Positions 24,301 through 36,300 of a stretch of 64,000 nt of DNA are shown here, one piece after another. Origin of the DNA: Ancistrus triradiatus (lineage: Eukaryota > Chordata > Actinopteri > Siluriformes > Loricariidae); contig JAJAGP010000019.1 of assembly GCA_025084515.1 (NCBI GenBank), forward strand, positions 970,001 to 1,034,000. Reading direction: 5' to 3'. The notes under the pieces are model-generated. The model did not search any database, was not told the origin of the DNA, and saw nothing but the letters and a program-made list of their open reading frames with translations. A program made the position numbers and the translations under genes. Each line of letters opens with the position of its first letter. Position 1 is the stretch's first letter.

Positions 24301-27300
24301 CCAACCTCAGTCATCTGGCCATAGTGACTTGGTCCTTGCCAGGTTTTTTGTCTGCTCAGTTCTCTCACATTTAAAATGTTGACTATGAGAACCAACTGTC
24401 TGATGTATTCCAGACTTTTACATGCAAAGTTGTGATGAGACAATCAAGTTTGTACGAAATAATGAACATGAGGTGTCAGAATGTTATGGCTCATTGGTGT
24501 ATGCATAATAAATCGTTTATTATTATTGCTATTTTACTAGACACTAGAGTACGTACTTAAAAGTCCCATGCATATCTCCACACCATTATAATACTGTATA
24601 ATAGTAATTAAGAATATCAAGATGTGAGAATGTACAGTACATGAGTATGTGATTCAGATATGGTAGCATGCCCTTCTGTCATCCTGTTTGTAAGCCACCT
24701 AGCTCTGTGCTTATTATTATGTCAGCTTGCTTATTTTGCAGGTAGTCATGAGTGAGAGTTTAGTAACAGAATCTCCACTTACATTGTCGTATTGGTAACT
24801 GATCTAACGGTATCCAATCCTGTAAAAATATGATAAACAGAGCAATGTCACAAGTTAGCTCTTACAAAGATCATTAGATAGATCATTTCATTAGTTTCTC
24901 ATTTTAGTTTTCATAAATTAGCCCAATGTGCTGGCCAAACCACAGCTAGTACTACAGTGGTAAATGTTTAATAGATATCTTTGCATGGTGACATCAGATG
25001 AGGTGTGTCAGCTTACTCAACAAAAAAGAAGCTCATGCCCGAAACAGAGAGGACAGCGAAAGTCAAGGAAAGCAGAGAGGTACAGACAAAGTCATTGACA
25101 AGACAGCCTTATCTTCTGCAATTTGATTTGTACAGACATGAGTCACTTAATGTCCATAAAACGTTCTGTGAAATTGCACGTTATATTAAATATAGCAATG
25201 CTATATGGGATATTGTAGTGTAGAGGTGTTAACAAATGGCCAAGGTACTGCAATGTTTGCCTTGCATGAATTTGTTTATCAACATGGACTGCCACATATT
25301 GATTTTCTGTGCTTTTTTTTTTTACCATTTATGATGGTATCATATTATCACCATAGAGCAGAGCCCTTTCTTACCCCTCTCTCTCTCTCGCTCTCTCGCT
25401 CTCTCGCTCTCTCTCACACAGACACACTACTTTTTTCTCTCGCTCTATCACAAACACATTTATGTAATGAGAAATTGTCTTTGTGACAGCGTAACATATT
25501 TCCTGTAGTGTTTATGACATAAGCAGGTACTTTAAAAGACAGCAGGAAACTGAAAATCTGCACACTCTGTCAGAGGCTGTGAGGTGTGAGGGCACTTAAT
25601 TCTGGTGAGCTGCGTTGAAAAGACGCAGTCTGTGTGTACAAAGTACAGCTGTTGTGCTATACTTATTAACAAAAAAAGTGACACACTCAGATTAAAATAT
25701 CAGATTGTGGCAAATCTCATGCAGTTATGTCTCAGGCAGATATGTAAATGATTAGAGGTGTGGTATGGTTAGACACTGGGCTTGCCACAAGAGGGCATAA
25801 GTGTTTCCATTGCTGCCTTATAAAAAGGCTCTCATAGGCTACTTTTGGTTAGTGTACCTCTTGGTGAGAGTTTGTTGACTGCTAGACAAGAATCTACGAG
25901 GCACTCGAAGACATTTTGCCCATTTCACAGACTTGGAGGATAGTGGAGGATGCTTGCCCACACACAGCAAGGGTTGTCCAGAAATGTCTAAGCCAGATTG
26001 CAGCACTTCCTTGGCTTGCTCATCAGCAGATTTATTGCCAATCGGGTATTTATGGGACCAGCTGAGACATCAGCTTCAGCAACCTATAAGTGTGCAAGAT
26101 CTACAGACCCAGCTGCAACATCTGTGGGACAGATATTCCACAGAATACCATACAGATCCTGTATGCCTCAATGCCCAACCATTGCTCATCTTTTATCCAG
26201 GCTAGAGGCAGCCTAACACGGTGCTGGATCCTCCTTTCAGTTGTACAGTTTTCCTCAATAAACTTAAATGTAGCTAATTTTGAATCTTTTTTTGAATGAT
26301 ATTGAATTATTATTGCATTATATTGAATATTGTAATATATCATCATTGCATTTATACGTATACAGTGGTGCTTGAAAGTTTGTGAACCCTTTAGAATTTT
26401 CTGTATTTCTGCATGAATATGACCTAAACTTCATCAGATTTTCAAACAAGTCCTAAAAGTAGATAAAGAGAACCCAGTTAAACAAATGAGACAAAAACTT
26501 GGTCATTTATTTATTGAGGAAAATGATCCAATATTACATATTATGAGTGGCAAAAGTATGTGAACCAGTTAATTTGAAGGTGAAATGAGAGTCAGGTGTT
26601 TTCAATCAATGGGATGACAATCAGGTGTGAGTGGGCACCCTGTTTTATTTAAAGAACAGGGATCTATCAAAATCTGCTCTTCACAACACATGTTTGTGGA
26701 AGTTTATCATGGGACGAACAAAGGAGATTTCTGAGGACGTCAGAAAAAGAGTTGTTGATGCTCATCGAGCTGGAAAAGGTTACAAAACCATCTCTAAAGA
26801 GTTTGGACTCCACCAATCCACAGTCAGACAAATTTTGAACAAATGGAGGAAATTGAAGACCATCGTTACCCTCCCCAGGAGTGGTCGACCAACAAAGATC
26901 ACTCCAAGAGCAAGGCGTGTAATAGTTGGTGAGGTCACAAAGGACCCCAGTGTAACTTCTAAGCAACTGAAGGCCTCTCTCACATTGGCTAATGTTAATG
27001 TTCCTGAGTCCACCATCAGAAGAACACTGAACAACAATGGTGTGCATGGCAGGGTTGCAAGGAGAAAGCCACTGCTCTCCAAAAAGAACATTGCTGCTCA
27101 TCTGCAGTTTGCTAAAGATCATGTGGACAAGCCAGAAGGCTATTGGAAGAAGGTGGGTCATGCAGCAAGACAACAACCCTAAGCACACAAGTCGTTCTAC
27201 CAAAGAATGGTTAAAGAAGAATAAAGGTAATGTTTTGGAATGGCCAAGTCAAAGTCCTGTCCTTAATCCAATCCAAATGTTGTGGAAGGACCTGAAGCGA

Positions 27301-30300
27301 GCAGTTAATGTGAGGAAACCTACCAAAATCCCAGAGTTGAAGCTGTTCTGTACGGAGGAATGGGCTAAAATTTCTCCAAGCCGGTGTGCAGGACTGATCA
27401 ACAGTTACAGGAAACATTTAGCTGCAGTTATTGCTGCACACGGGGGTCACACCAGATACTGAAATCAAATGTTCACATACTTTTGCCACTCACTAAAATG
27501 TAATATTGGATCATTTTCCTCAATAAATAAATGACCAAGTATAATATTTTTATCTCATTTGTTTAACTGGGTTCTCTTTATCTACCTTTAGGACTTGTGT
27601 GAAAATCTGATGATGTTTTATGTCATATTTATGCAGAAGTATAGAAAATTCTCACGGGTTCACAAACTTTCAAGCATCACTTTACACTTTCATTCAATTC
27701 CAACAACTCCTTCTTGATTAGTTTTTTTCAATGAGTGTACAACAACCTGTACCTGGCAAGGTAATATATAGGTTAAGGGGTTATTAACTTTAATAATAAA
27801 TAACCTTATTTGGCGCATTACTGTATACATTTGTAGCTGGTGTTTTCTAACTGACTCGCTACATATAACAATGACAGTTTATTAAAGCAGCACTGTTAGT
27901 TCATTTAGAAAGACTTGCTCATAACAGAAAACAGTGAAGACAGTCCAAAAGCAAAGCATCTTGTTTTGAGTTTTGACCCCTCAGGTTTGTGGTAGGTGAG
28001 GGGCAGGTTGTTCTGATGCCTACTGTGGAATTCATTGGGCACAGGCAGAGGTACCCCTTGGACAGGGCACCAGTTCTTCGGGTTTTCAGGTTTTCAGCAG
28101 CTGGCTGAAATCAAGTCTTCAGTAATGTCTGTGACATATGACAGCAAGCGGCTTGAATCTTGTGAGTGTCCTGTTATTGATGTGAATATGGAAGATCATA
28201 GCTACTGAGGAAGTAGTTGTCAAATTTAGTCTAGCGTTAAAATGGTGAATAAAATGCACTGGATGTATTGTTTGTAACAAAAACTAATCAAGTCCATCCA
28301 GACTGTTTAGTTTAATATCATCATAAAATCAAGGTCACACACAATGTATTAACACAATTTAATGTTTATGCTCACAATTTCCTATTTTGAATTCCTTTTT
28401 TACTCAGTGTGAATTTGCTGAAGCTAATCTTATTGTAAAAAAAAGTCCCTTAAAATTAATATTAATCTAAGAAAGCATTTTGGATGGTGTGCGAATTCTT
28501 TAATTGCTCCCCTGTGTGAAAATCACCATTTTCATCCCTCGTTGTTAGATGACTGCTTTCCATTATGGACTCATAATCTCCATGTGAGTGAAACATTTCC
28601 CTCATTTGAACTGTTACGTAATAAACTCACTTTTTTCGATACCAGCAAATTCGCAGCTGTATTAGATCCTTGCAGTACATTGCAGCACCCAAATTGAATC
28701 GTTGTTTACTGTTGTTCCTTCATCTTGGGGTGTAAATATTATAAATATTATGTAAATATTTATTTCAAAATTATCCAAACATTTTCTGTTGGGGACAGGT
28801 CAGGACTGCAGGCAGGACAGTTCTTTTAGAGAATGCTGATTTACTGTGACAAAGTTGATTAACCTTTTAGAACGCTGATTAATTTTACTGAGCTGGAAAC
28901 AAACTCAGCCTCCCACTTACACAACAATGCTTAAAATATGTTATGCAATGCCTTAAACTAGAGATATAGTTTATGGGGTACCATAGAGTGATTTTACAAT
29001 ACCTGGCAACCATTCATTGATTCACTCATTCATTGAAGAAGAAATATCCTCATAATTATTACTGCAATCATTGGGTTATATGTGATATCTCTAATACACA
29101 GCAACTTTGTGACTTGTTTGATATATTGTATAATGTATTTTTTATGTGTCTGATTGCTATTAAGTCTTTGTTTGTTAATTTTGTACTCCTTTTTGTATTT
29201 TTATGTAATTTATGTATTGTTCTACATTTACATCTAGAGATTTAGCAGATGCCCTTATCCAGAGGGACTTATGGTTGTTACAATCCAAGCAGTTGTTAAC
29301 CAAAATAACAATAAAAAGACGTTACAAAAAGTAAATGAATAAATAAATAGATGGTGTTCTAAATGGTTTCTTACTGTACATCTGCCTACAGCCTCTACCT
29401 TTAATTTTATTCAGTGGTTAATTATGAGGTAATGGCTTTATATTTTATATTGTAGTGTTTTGCACTAGACATAACATGTATAAGACAGTAGAGAATGTGC
29501 ATGCCCTCTTTGCAGAGGTGAACATGCATGAAGTGGTAGATAATGGAGACCTGTAGGGGCCCATCCAATACTAAGATAACAGGCATAACAGGAGAACAAA
29601 TCGGAAAGCCCCTGCATTACTGATGAAGGACTAAAGGACGAACAAGGAATGTGGATCTACCTGTACCAGCAACGCATTTGTGTCTAATAATGTGTCCTGT
29701 GACTGTACACTGTTTATAAAACACCAGACATTCTGCCAGCACAACTACCGTGTAGCAACATATGGGCTGCAATGGGCTGTGTACCATTATGCTAGATGTA
29801 TGTAATAAAACGGACAGTAGGTACAACTATGAATACAAATTAATATACATAATACCATATTTCCATGTATGAATACTTTTATTTTTGTCCACGGTTAAAC
29901 AAAATTGCTGTGAGTGAACCTGCCAGAAATGATCGCAGACACATCTAAAGGAGAACGTAGGCTCTGGAAGAAGTGGAGATGCGTTGTTTTAGTTGTGCAT
30001 GCAACCATTTAATTTCAAATAAAAAACAAATGAACAACATGATATGAAAAATAATAGTTTCAAGTTATTTCGTGGTGTAGTTTGGAATTTTTCAAGTGGA
30101 GTGTTGAAGTCAATAAATGAATAAGTCTTGCATCCAAGACTCCAGGGTTTGATGGTGCAAATGTTCAACTTAAATTCCACACAAAACGCCTCAGTTAATA
30201 GAGGAAGAATGTGTTTTCACGAGTAGTTATTTTGTGCACTTCTTTCCTTCCTACTTTTTTTTGTTGAACTAAAATAGCTCACACGGTAGTAACACTTGTT

Positions 30301-33300
30301 TTTATGAGGCAATCAACTAGCAATAATCAGAATGATTAGGGTTAGACATTCACTTGTGGTCAGCACAGGTAGCTTATGCAAATCAGGAATGGTAAAGTTA
30401 TTTAATTAAACTAAACAGTTTTTCTTTGTAACATAAATTATGTGGATTTAACCTTTTGTACAATTTTAGGATTACTGATGAATGGCAAACATTCTTAATT
30501 TTTTATTTAATCAGCCACTGATTCTGTAAGTTCTCCTACTTAGAAAGATGAGAGAGGTCTGTAATTTTCATCATAGCTACACTTCAACTATGAGAGACAA
30601 AATGAGAAAAAAAAATCCAGGAAATCACATTGTAGGATTTTTAAAGAATTTAATTGCTAATTATGGTGGAACATAAGTATTTGGTCAATAACAAAAGTTC
30701 AACTCAATACTTTGTAACATAACCTTTATTTACAATGACAGATGTCAAAAGTTTCCTGTAAGTCTTCACCAGGTTTGCACACACTGTAGCTGGTATTTTG
30801 GCCCATTCCTCCATGCAGATCTCCTCTAGAGCAGTGATGTTTTGGGGCTGTCACTGGGCAACACGGACTTTCAACTCCCTCCACAAATTTTCTATGGGGC
30901 TGAGGTTCTGGAGACTGGCTAGGCCACTCCAGGAAAAACAGCCCCAAAGCATGATGTTTCCCACCTCCGTGCTTCACAGTAGGTATGGTGTTCTTGGGAT
31001 GCAATTCAGCATTTCTTCTTCCTCCAAACACGACGAGTTGAGTTTTTACCAAAAAGTTCTATTTTGGTTTCATCTGACCACATGATATTCTCCCAATCCT
31101 CTTCTGGATCATCCATATGCTCTCTGGCAAACTTCAGACGGGCCTGGACATGTACTGGCTTAAGCAGGGGGACATGCCTGGCACTGCAGGATCTGAGTCC
31201 CTCTTGGCGTAGTGTGTTACTGATGGTAGCCTTTTTACTTTGGTCCCAGCTCTCTGCAGGTTATTCACCAGGTCCATCCGTGTAGTTCTGGGATTCTTGC
31301 TCACCGTTCTCATGATCATTTTGACCCCATGGGATGAGATCTTTCGTGGTCCAAAGATCGAGGGAGATTATCAATGGTCTTGTATGGCTTCCATTTTGTT
31401 ACAATTGCTCCCAAAATTTATTTATTCACACCAACCTGCTTGCCTATTGTAGATTCACTCTTCCCAGCTTGGTGCAGGTCTACAATTTTCTTCCTGGTTT
31501 CCTTCGACAGCTCTTTGATCTTGGCCATGGTTGAGTTTGGAGTCTGACTGTTTGAGGCTGTGGACAGGTGTCTTTTATACGGATAACGAGGTCAAACAGG
31601 TGCCATTAATACAGGTAACGAGTGGAGGACGGAAGAGCTTCTTAAAGAAGAAGTTACAGGTCTGTGAGAGCGAGAAATCTTGTTTGTTTGTGAGTGACCA
31701 AATATTTATTTTCCACGATGATTTACAATTAAATTCTTTAACAATCCTACAATGTGATTTCCTGGATTTCTTTTCTGATTTTGTCTCTCATAGTTAAAGT
31801 GTACCTATGACAAAAATTACACATCTCTCTCATATTTCTAAGTAGGAGAACTTGCACAATCAGTGGCTGACTAAATACTTTTTTGCCCCACTGTACCTAA
31901 AATGAAAACACCATGTCATTCACTGCTCTACATATTTTCAGGCAGCCAGGCGGCCACAATTTTTTGCCTTGAAGGAGTCTGATAAATAATACAATGTTAG
32001 CATAGAAAGTATTTAGTCTAATTCAGGTATCTGTGTTTTTAACATGTTCTTGTATATGTATGTGTGCAGGAACAAACAAAGATTATCGAGCCTCTCGACT
32101 ATGAGACTGTTGTGTTCCAGAGGAAGGCCCAAATCCACAGTGATCCTCAAAGAGACTTACTGCTGTGGCCTGCTGATGATGTCTCAGTAAGTTCACCAGA
32201 AACCGTTTTCATTATGATAGAGCTGCCAGAAGCACCATGAGGAACAATCCAGAATGGCACAGTCAGTTGAGCACTGGTTCCCAATGCTGAACCACCCTGG
32301 TTTGATCCTCATCTCTGGCAGGTTGAAGCTTGAATTGCGGGTGTAGGTCCTAATGGTTTTTTTTCACTGTGTGGCTGTGTGGTTTGCACTTAATGTTGGT
32401 TTTGGTTAACTGTGTGAGATATTGAAAAAAGTGATATCTCGATATTTTCCTGGATTTTTTCTATAACAATAATTAGACGATACTTTGGCAGTGTATATCT
32501 TGGGTCTAAGGTATTCAAAAGTTGTTTGAACCCTTGTCTCTCAGTCGCCTGAATTGGCACCATGCCTTTTGAGTTGTAATTGGTGACAGCATTTGTTATG
32601 TCTTACCACCAGTTGCTTTTCTTGTTGTAAGGCACTATTTTTGCAGAATTATTCTACTAAGGTTTACTGAGTGTGTTTTGATGTTGGTACCTTGGCTGGT
32701 TTAAGCCTGGTGTGGACAGCTGACACCCGAAGTTTGTAATCCTCATATTCTCCACTGTGGTTAGTTTTCAGATGGTGAAGTAAGTTAGTTGTCGAGCTTG
32801 TTTTTTTTGCGAGGCTGGAGCAATTTGTTTACTCATTTTTAACTTCAGTCATGCGCTTTTAGGTGGAACCCTAACTACGGTTGTGGTGCTAGCACACTTC
32901 ATACACTCTTTCCTACCTGGCTGCATGACGCATTGAATACGTGATCTCTTAAGGCGTGTTTTTGAGAACCATACTCGATAATGGATAATGTCAGCTCTCT
33001 CATCGTTAAAACAGCACTTAAGATATTATTGTAGCTTATGATTATTGCACACTCCTAGTTTTGGTTGTGTAAGTGTATCTCCAGTCGCCCAGGCCATGCC
33101 AGGCAGGTCTCAGGGTGGGGGCTAGGTCATGTGTGTCTCAGATTGGGCTACAGCAGCAAAAAGCCTAATGTGAGTGGTTTTGAGGATGTGGTATGTTTGT
33201 ATGTTTGTATGGTCAATTTAACATAATATATAACTCAATTAGCAGTTGTAGTTTACGATGTACCATGAAGCCAGTTGCATGGCTGGATTTTCGAAGAACA

Positions 33301-36300
33301 ACAAGGTCGGTTTCATAGGTATTACCCAAAATGGTAACACATTGTGACTAGACAGTCAAGCAACATTACTTATGATGAATAATTTATTCACACTGCTCTT
33401 TTCCAGGAGTCCAGACTCGAACATCCGAGAAGAACCACTGTCTCTTCAGTACCTCAGAATGCTGAGCAAGAAGCAAAAAGCTTATTTGCTAAGGAGGTAC
33501 CTTTCAGAATACCATATACAGTATAACCTACATGATTAATGCATACTCCTGGGCTGAGCACCATTTCCCATCCTTCTTCTGTTTTTATGAGTGCATCTGC
33601 TATTACGATGTGATAACTGGCTTGTGTTCTGTTTGGCAGTGCATCAAGATGTATAAAACGGACTGGCACGTGATCAACTACAATTATGAGGCCTATTCAG
33701 GATGTTTCCGGATGCTTCCCTGGTAAACGCTATTCTGCCCAATGTTTTCAGTGTGGTCTTTTGTTTTGATGCACTGAATAAAGTCGAGCTTTTCTTTTCT
33801 GTTCCAGCAAAGTAACTAAGACTGAGAAACTTCCGTCCCAGGTGTATGAGATCGACGAGGGAGAAGAGGTAAAATGTCAAAATTTGACATTTTCAGTCTG
33901 TTTTGTCTCTCATGATGTACAATTTGAGGATTGATAGGCACCATTGCTCAGAGGGGAAAGCAGTCGCATGTATGCAGTCAGCACAGAGGCCCTTTAAGTG
34001 GCCTGAGGCTCACGCACTATAAATAGCTCCAAATGAAATGTCCGGTTGATCTGGATGATATGAGATGAAAGGGGGTGAGAGGTGGTTATAGGAGAAAATA
34101 TCGACTTTCCCCGCCTGTAATGCGCTCAAAATACATGAGCTAAGTTTAGAAACGGTGATGGTTTGAAATTTGTTTGTACCTTCCTCTGTTGGATCGGCGA
34201 GAATATGTTATCATGCTCACAATCCATGTGTAGCCAACAAAATAAAGCAAAGAGCCCATGTATGCCAATTAAAATGGCTGAATTATTGTAAATAAAGACA
34301 ATTGTAGCCACGGAGTGTTCAAAGGAAGAAGGAAAGGAAAGTAGGAAGGTGATTGATCTCTTGGTCCCAGAGGAGCAGTGAGAGAGGGAGAGAGAGGGAG
34401 AGTGGAATGAGAATTAGGAGGCAAAGGGACTGCCCATGTGAAATTACATTAAAGCAGAGAGCAAAAGAAAGACACATTCATAGAGGATGCCAGACCTCTT
34501 CAATTATATTAGAGGATATGCACACACAGACACACATTTGTTTGTCTGGCTATTCTTGTGAGGACTTTCCATTGACACAAATGACAGTGAAGCATTACTG
34601 CAGCTAATTAATCCTACACCACCAGCTACCTCAAACCCTAACCTTAACCTGTCTTGATGCATGCTCAATAATCCAGGTAAGAAAATCCCAGAAGTTGAAT
34701 CTGTTCATCTGGACATAAGGTTTTGTCGGAGAAACGTTTCGTCACTCATCTAAGTGACTTCTTCAGTCTCAGCTAGTTGGAAAATTTCCCCAATATTATA
34801 TACAGCACATTAAAATGAGTCGATGTTTACCATACGCCAACACATACGGATCAGTACTTAAGGTTTGACTCTCATCATCCACTGGAGCACAAACTAGGAG
34901 TCATGACAGCAGTCACACAGCGGCCAAGGATGGAGAGAGATCTCACATTAAGCAAGCCCTGGGCAAATGTGGTTATCCGAAACTGAGCCTTTGTCAAAGC
35001 CGGTAAGACGCCCAAACAGTGCTCCAGCAGATTGACGAGAGGAGAACAACAACCGCAGTCTAAGCGTAAACCAGTGGTGATTACATATGTGGCAGGAACA
35101 TTGGAACAATTGAGATGCATATTTTCCAAATACCGCGTCTTGGTGGCTTTCAAACCCCAAAACACGCTACGCCAGAAACTGGTCCACCCCAAGGATTTGG
35201 TCCCCCAGCACAAAAAGAGTAATATAGTGTACGCTGTTAAGTGCCAGGAGGATTGCCAGGAATTGTACATCGGGGAGACCAAACAGCCACTGGCGAAACG
35301 GATGGCACAACATAGAAGAGCTACCTCATCAGGTCAGGACTCTGCGGTTTACACCCACCTACAGGCCAGTGGCCACTCTTTCAAGGATGAAGACGTGCAG
35401 ATCCTTGATAGGGAGGAACGATGGTTTGAACGCGGAGTAAAAGAAGCCATTATTGCAAAAAGTGAACGTCCATCGCTGAACCAGTTAGGGGGCCTAAGAG
35501 TACATCTCCCACCATCTTACAACACCGCTATCGCAGCCCTTCCCCAATCCTGTGTGAATGGCACACGTGGCCATTGTCGTTAATGGTATGTCAGTCTGCA
35601 TATTAAACTGATCACTGGTCCCATTGTTATGCAATGGTGCTGGTACCAGTCGTTATGCAAAGTGCTGTATATAAGATTGGGGAAGTTTTCCAACTGCTGA
35701 GACTGAAGAAGTCACTTAGATGAGTGACGAAATGTTTCTCCCACAAAACCTTATGTCCAGATGAACAGATTCAACTTCTGAGACTAACCTTAACCTCAGT
35801 AACCTCAAGCAAATATTTTGGTTCTTTTAGTTTTCTAATAAAAGTTGTCTTTTTCCAAAAAAGCAATTAAAGTAGTGAGGACCTGGTAATTAGTCTGGTC
35901 CTCACTAGTCTAAATTCCAGGGTTTACTATCGCTGTAGGGACTTTTGGTCCTCACAAGTATAGCCAGACAAGGTACACACACACACGTTTGTCTCTCTGT
36001 CATTATGGGGAACTTGTATATACTGATTGCTATAGGTAAAATGAATGCTTCACCTAACCTTAACCTCAGTAACCTAAAGCAAATCTTTTTTTTTTTCCTT
36101 TCAAAAGAAAGTTAAGTTTTTGTAAACAACCCGATTTCTTCATCATGACCAGCAAAAGGTCACCACAATGTCAAAGAGGTCAGCTCTTTCAATCCTTGTG
36201 GGGGACCAAATGTAATATATACAGGGTAAACACCCCCCCCCCCAACCCACACGCATTTGTATTGCTGTCCTTGTAAGGATCTTCCATTGACATAATGATC

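Larger units (their letters stand above)
23080..24499 (+). mobile_element. TA-flanked non-autonomous DNA transposon with insertions
   Basis: Left end CACAGATGAGCCAAAACATT and right end the reverse complement of CACCAATGAGCCATAACATT form an inverted pair with TA outside each (23078-23079, 24500-24501). Tc1/mariner-like by its TA duplication. Its middle has been invaded by a family B SINE-like repeat and a hAT fragment. Confidence 0.7.
27685..30489 (+). other. Intron 1, mostly unclassified
   Basis: No gene. Repeats at 28100-28210 and 29222-29325 are listed separately. 29400-29830 has a low-AT block without recognisable coding content. Confidence 0.4.
34651..35784 (+). mobile_element. Penelope-like retroelement, 5'-truncated, with inverted terminal repeats
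   Basis: TAACCTTAACCT stands at both edges (34639-34650 and 35785-35796), a 12-bp target-site-like duplication. Just inside, a repeat of about 100 bp (CAGAAGTTGAATCTGTTCAT... on the left) appears in inverted orientation on the right (...ATGAACAGATTCAACTTCTG). The interior encodes the C-terminal GIY-YIG endonuclease on the + strand; the reverse transcriptase is absent. Inverted terminal repeats and 5' truncation are both known in Penelope-like elements. Confidence 0.88.
34545..35990 (+). repeat. Fish repeat with CTAACCTTAACCTCAG core, split by a Penelope-like element
   Basis: The left part (34545-34650) has CTTGTGAGGACTTTCCATTG and CTAACCTTAACCT. The right part (35785-35990) resumes TAACCTTAACCTCAGTAACC and ends GGTCCTCACAAGTATAGCC. 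Parallel units stand at 36000-36230 and 36240-36520. The element at 34651-35784 interrupts it. Confidence 0.8.

Noticed and set aside
26667..27203. 178-codon minus-strand frame
   Set aside because: Antisense of the Tc1 family A transposase, which is clearly coding on the + strand.
32252..32330. tRNA or SINE head in intron 2 (CTGGTTTGATCC)
   Set aside because: B-box-like word alone; no A box at proper spacing and no matching repeat body.
34875..35282. 135-codon minus-strand frame
   Set aside because: Antisense of the Penelope-like nuclease.
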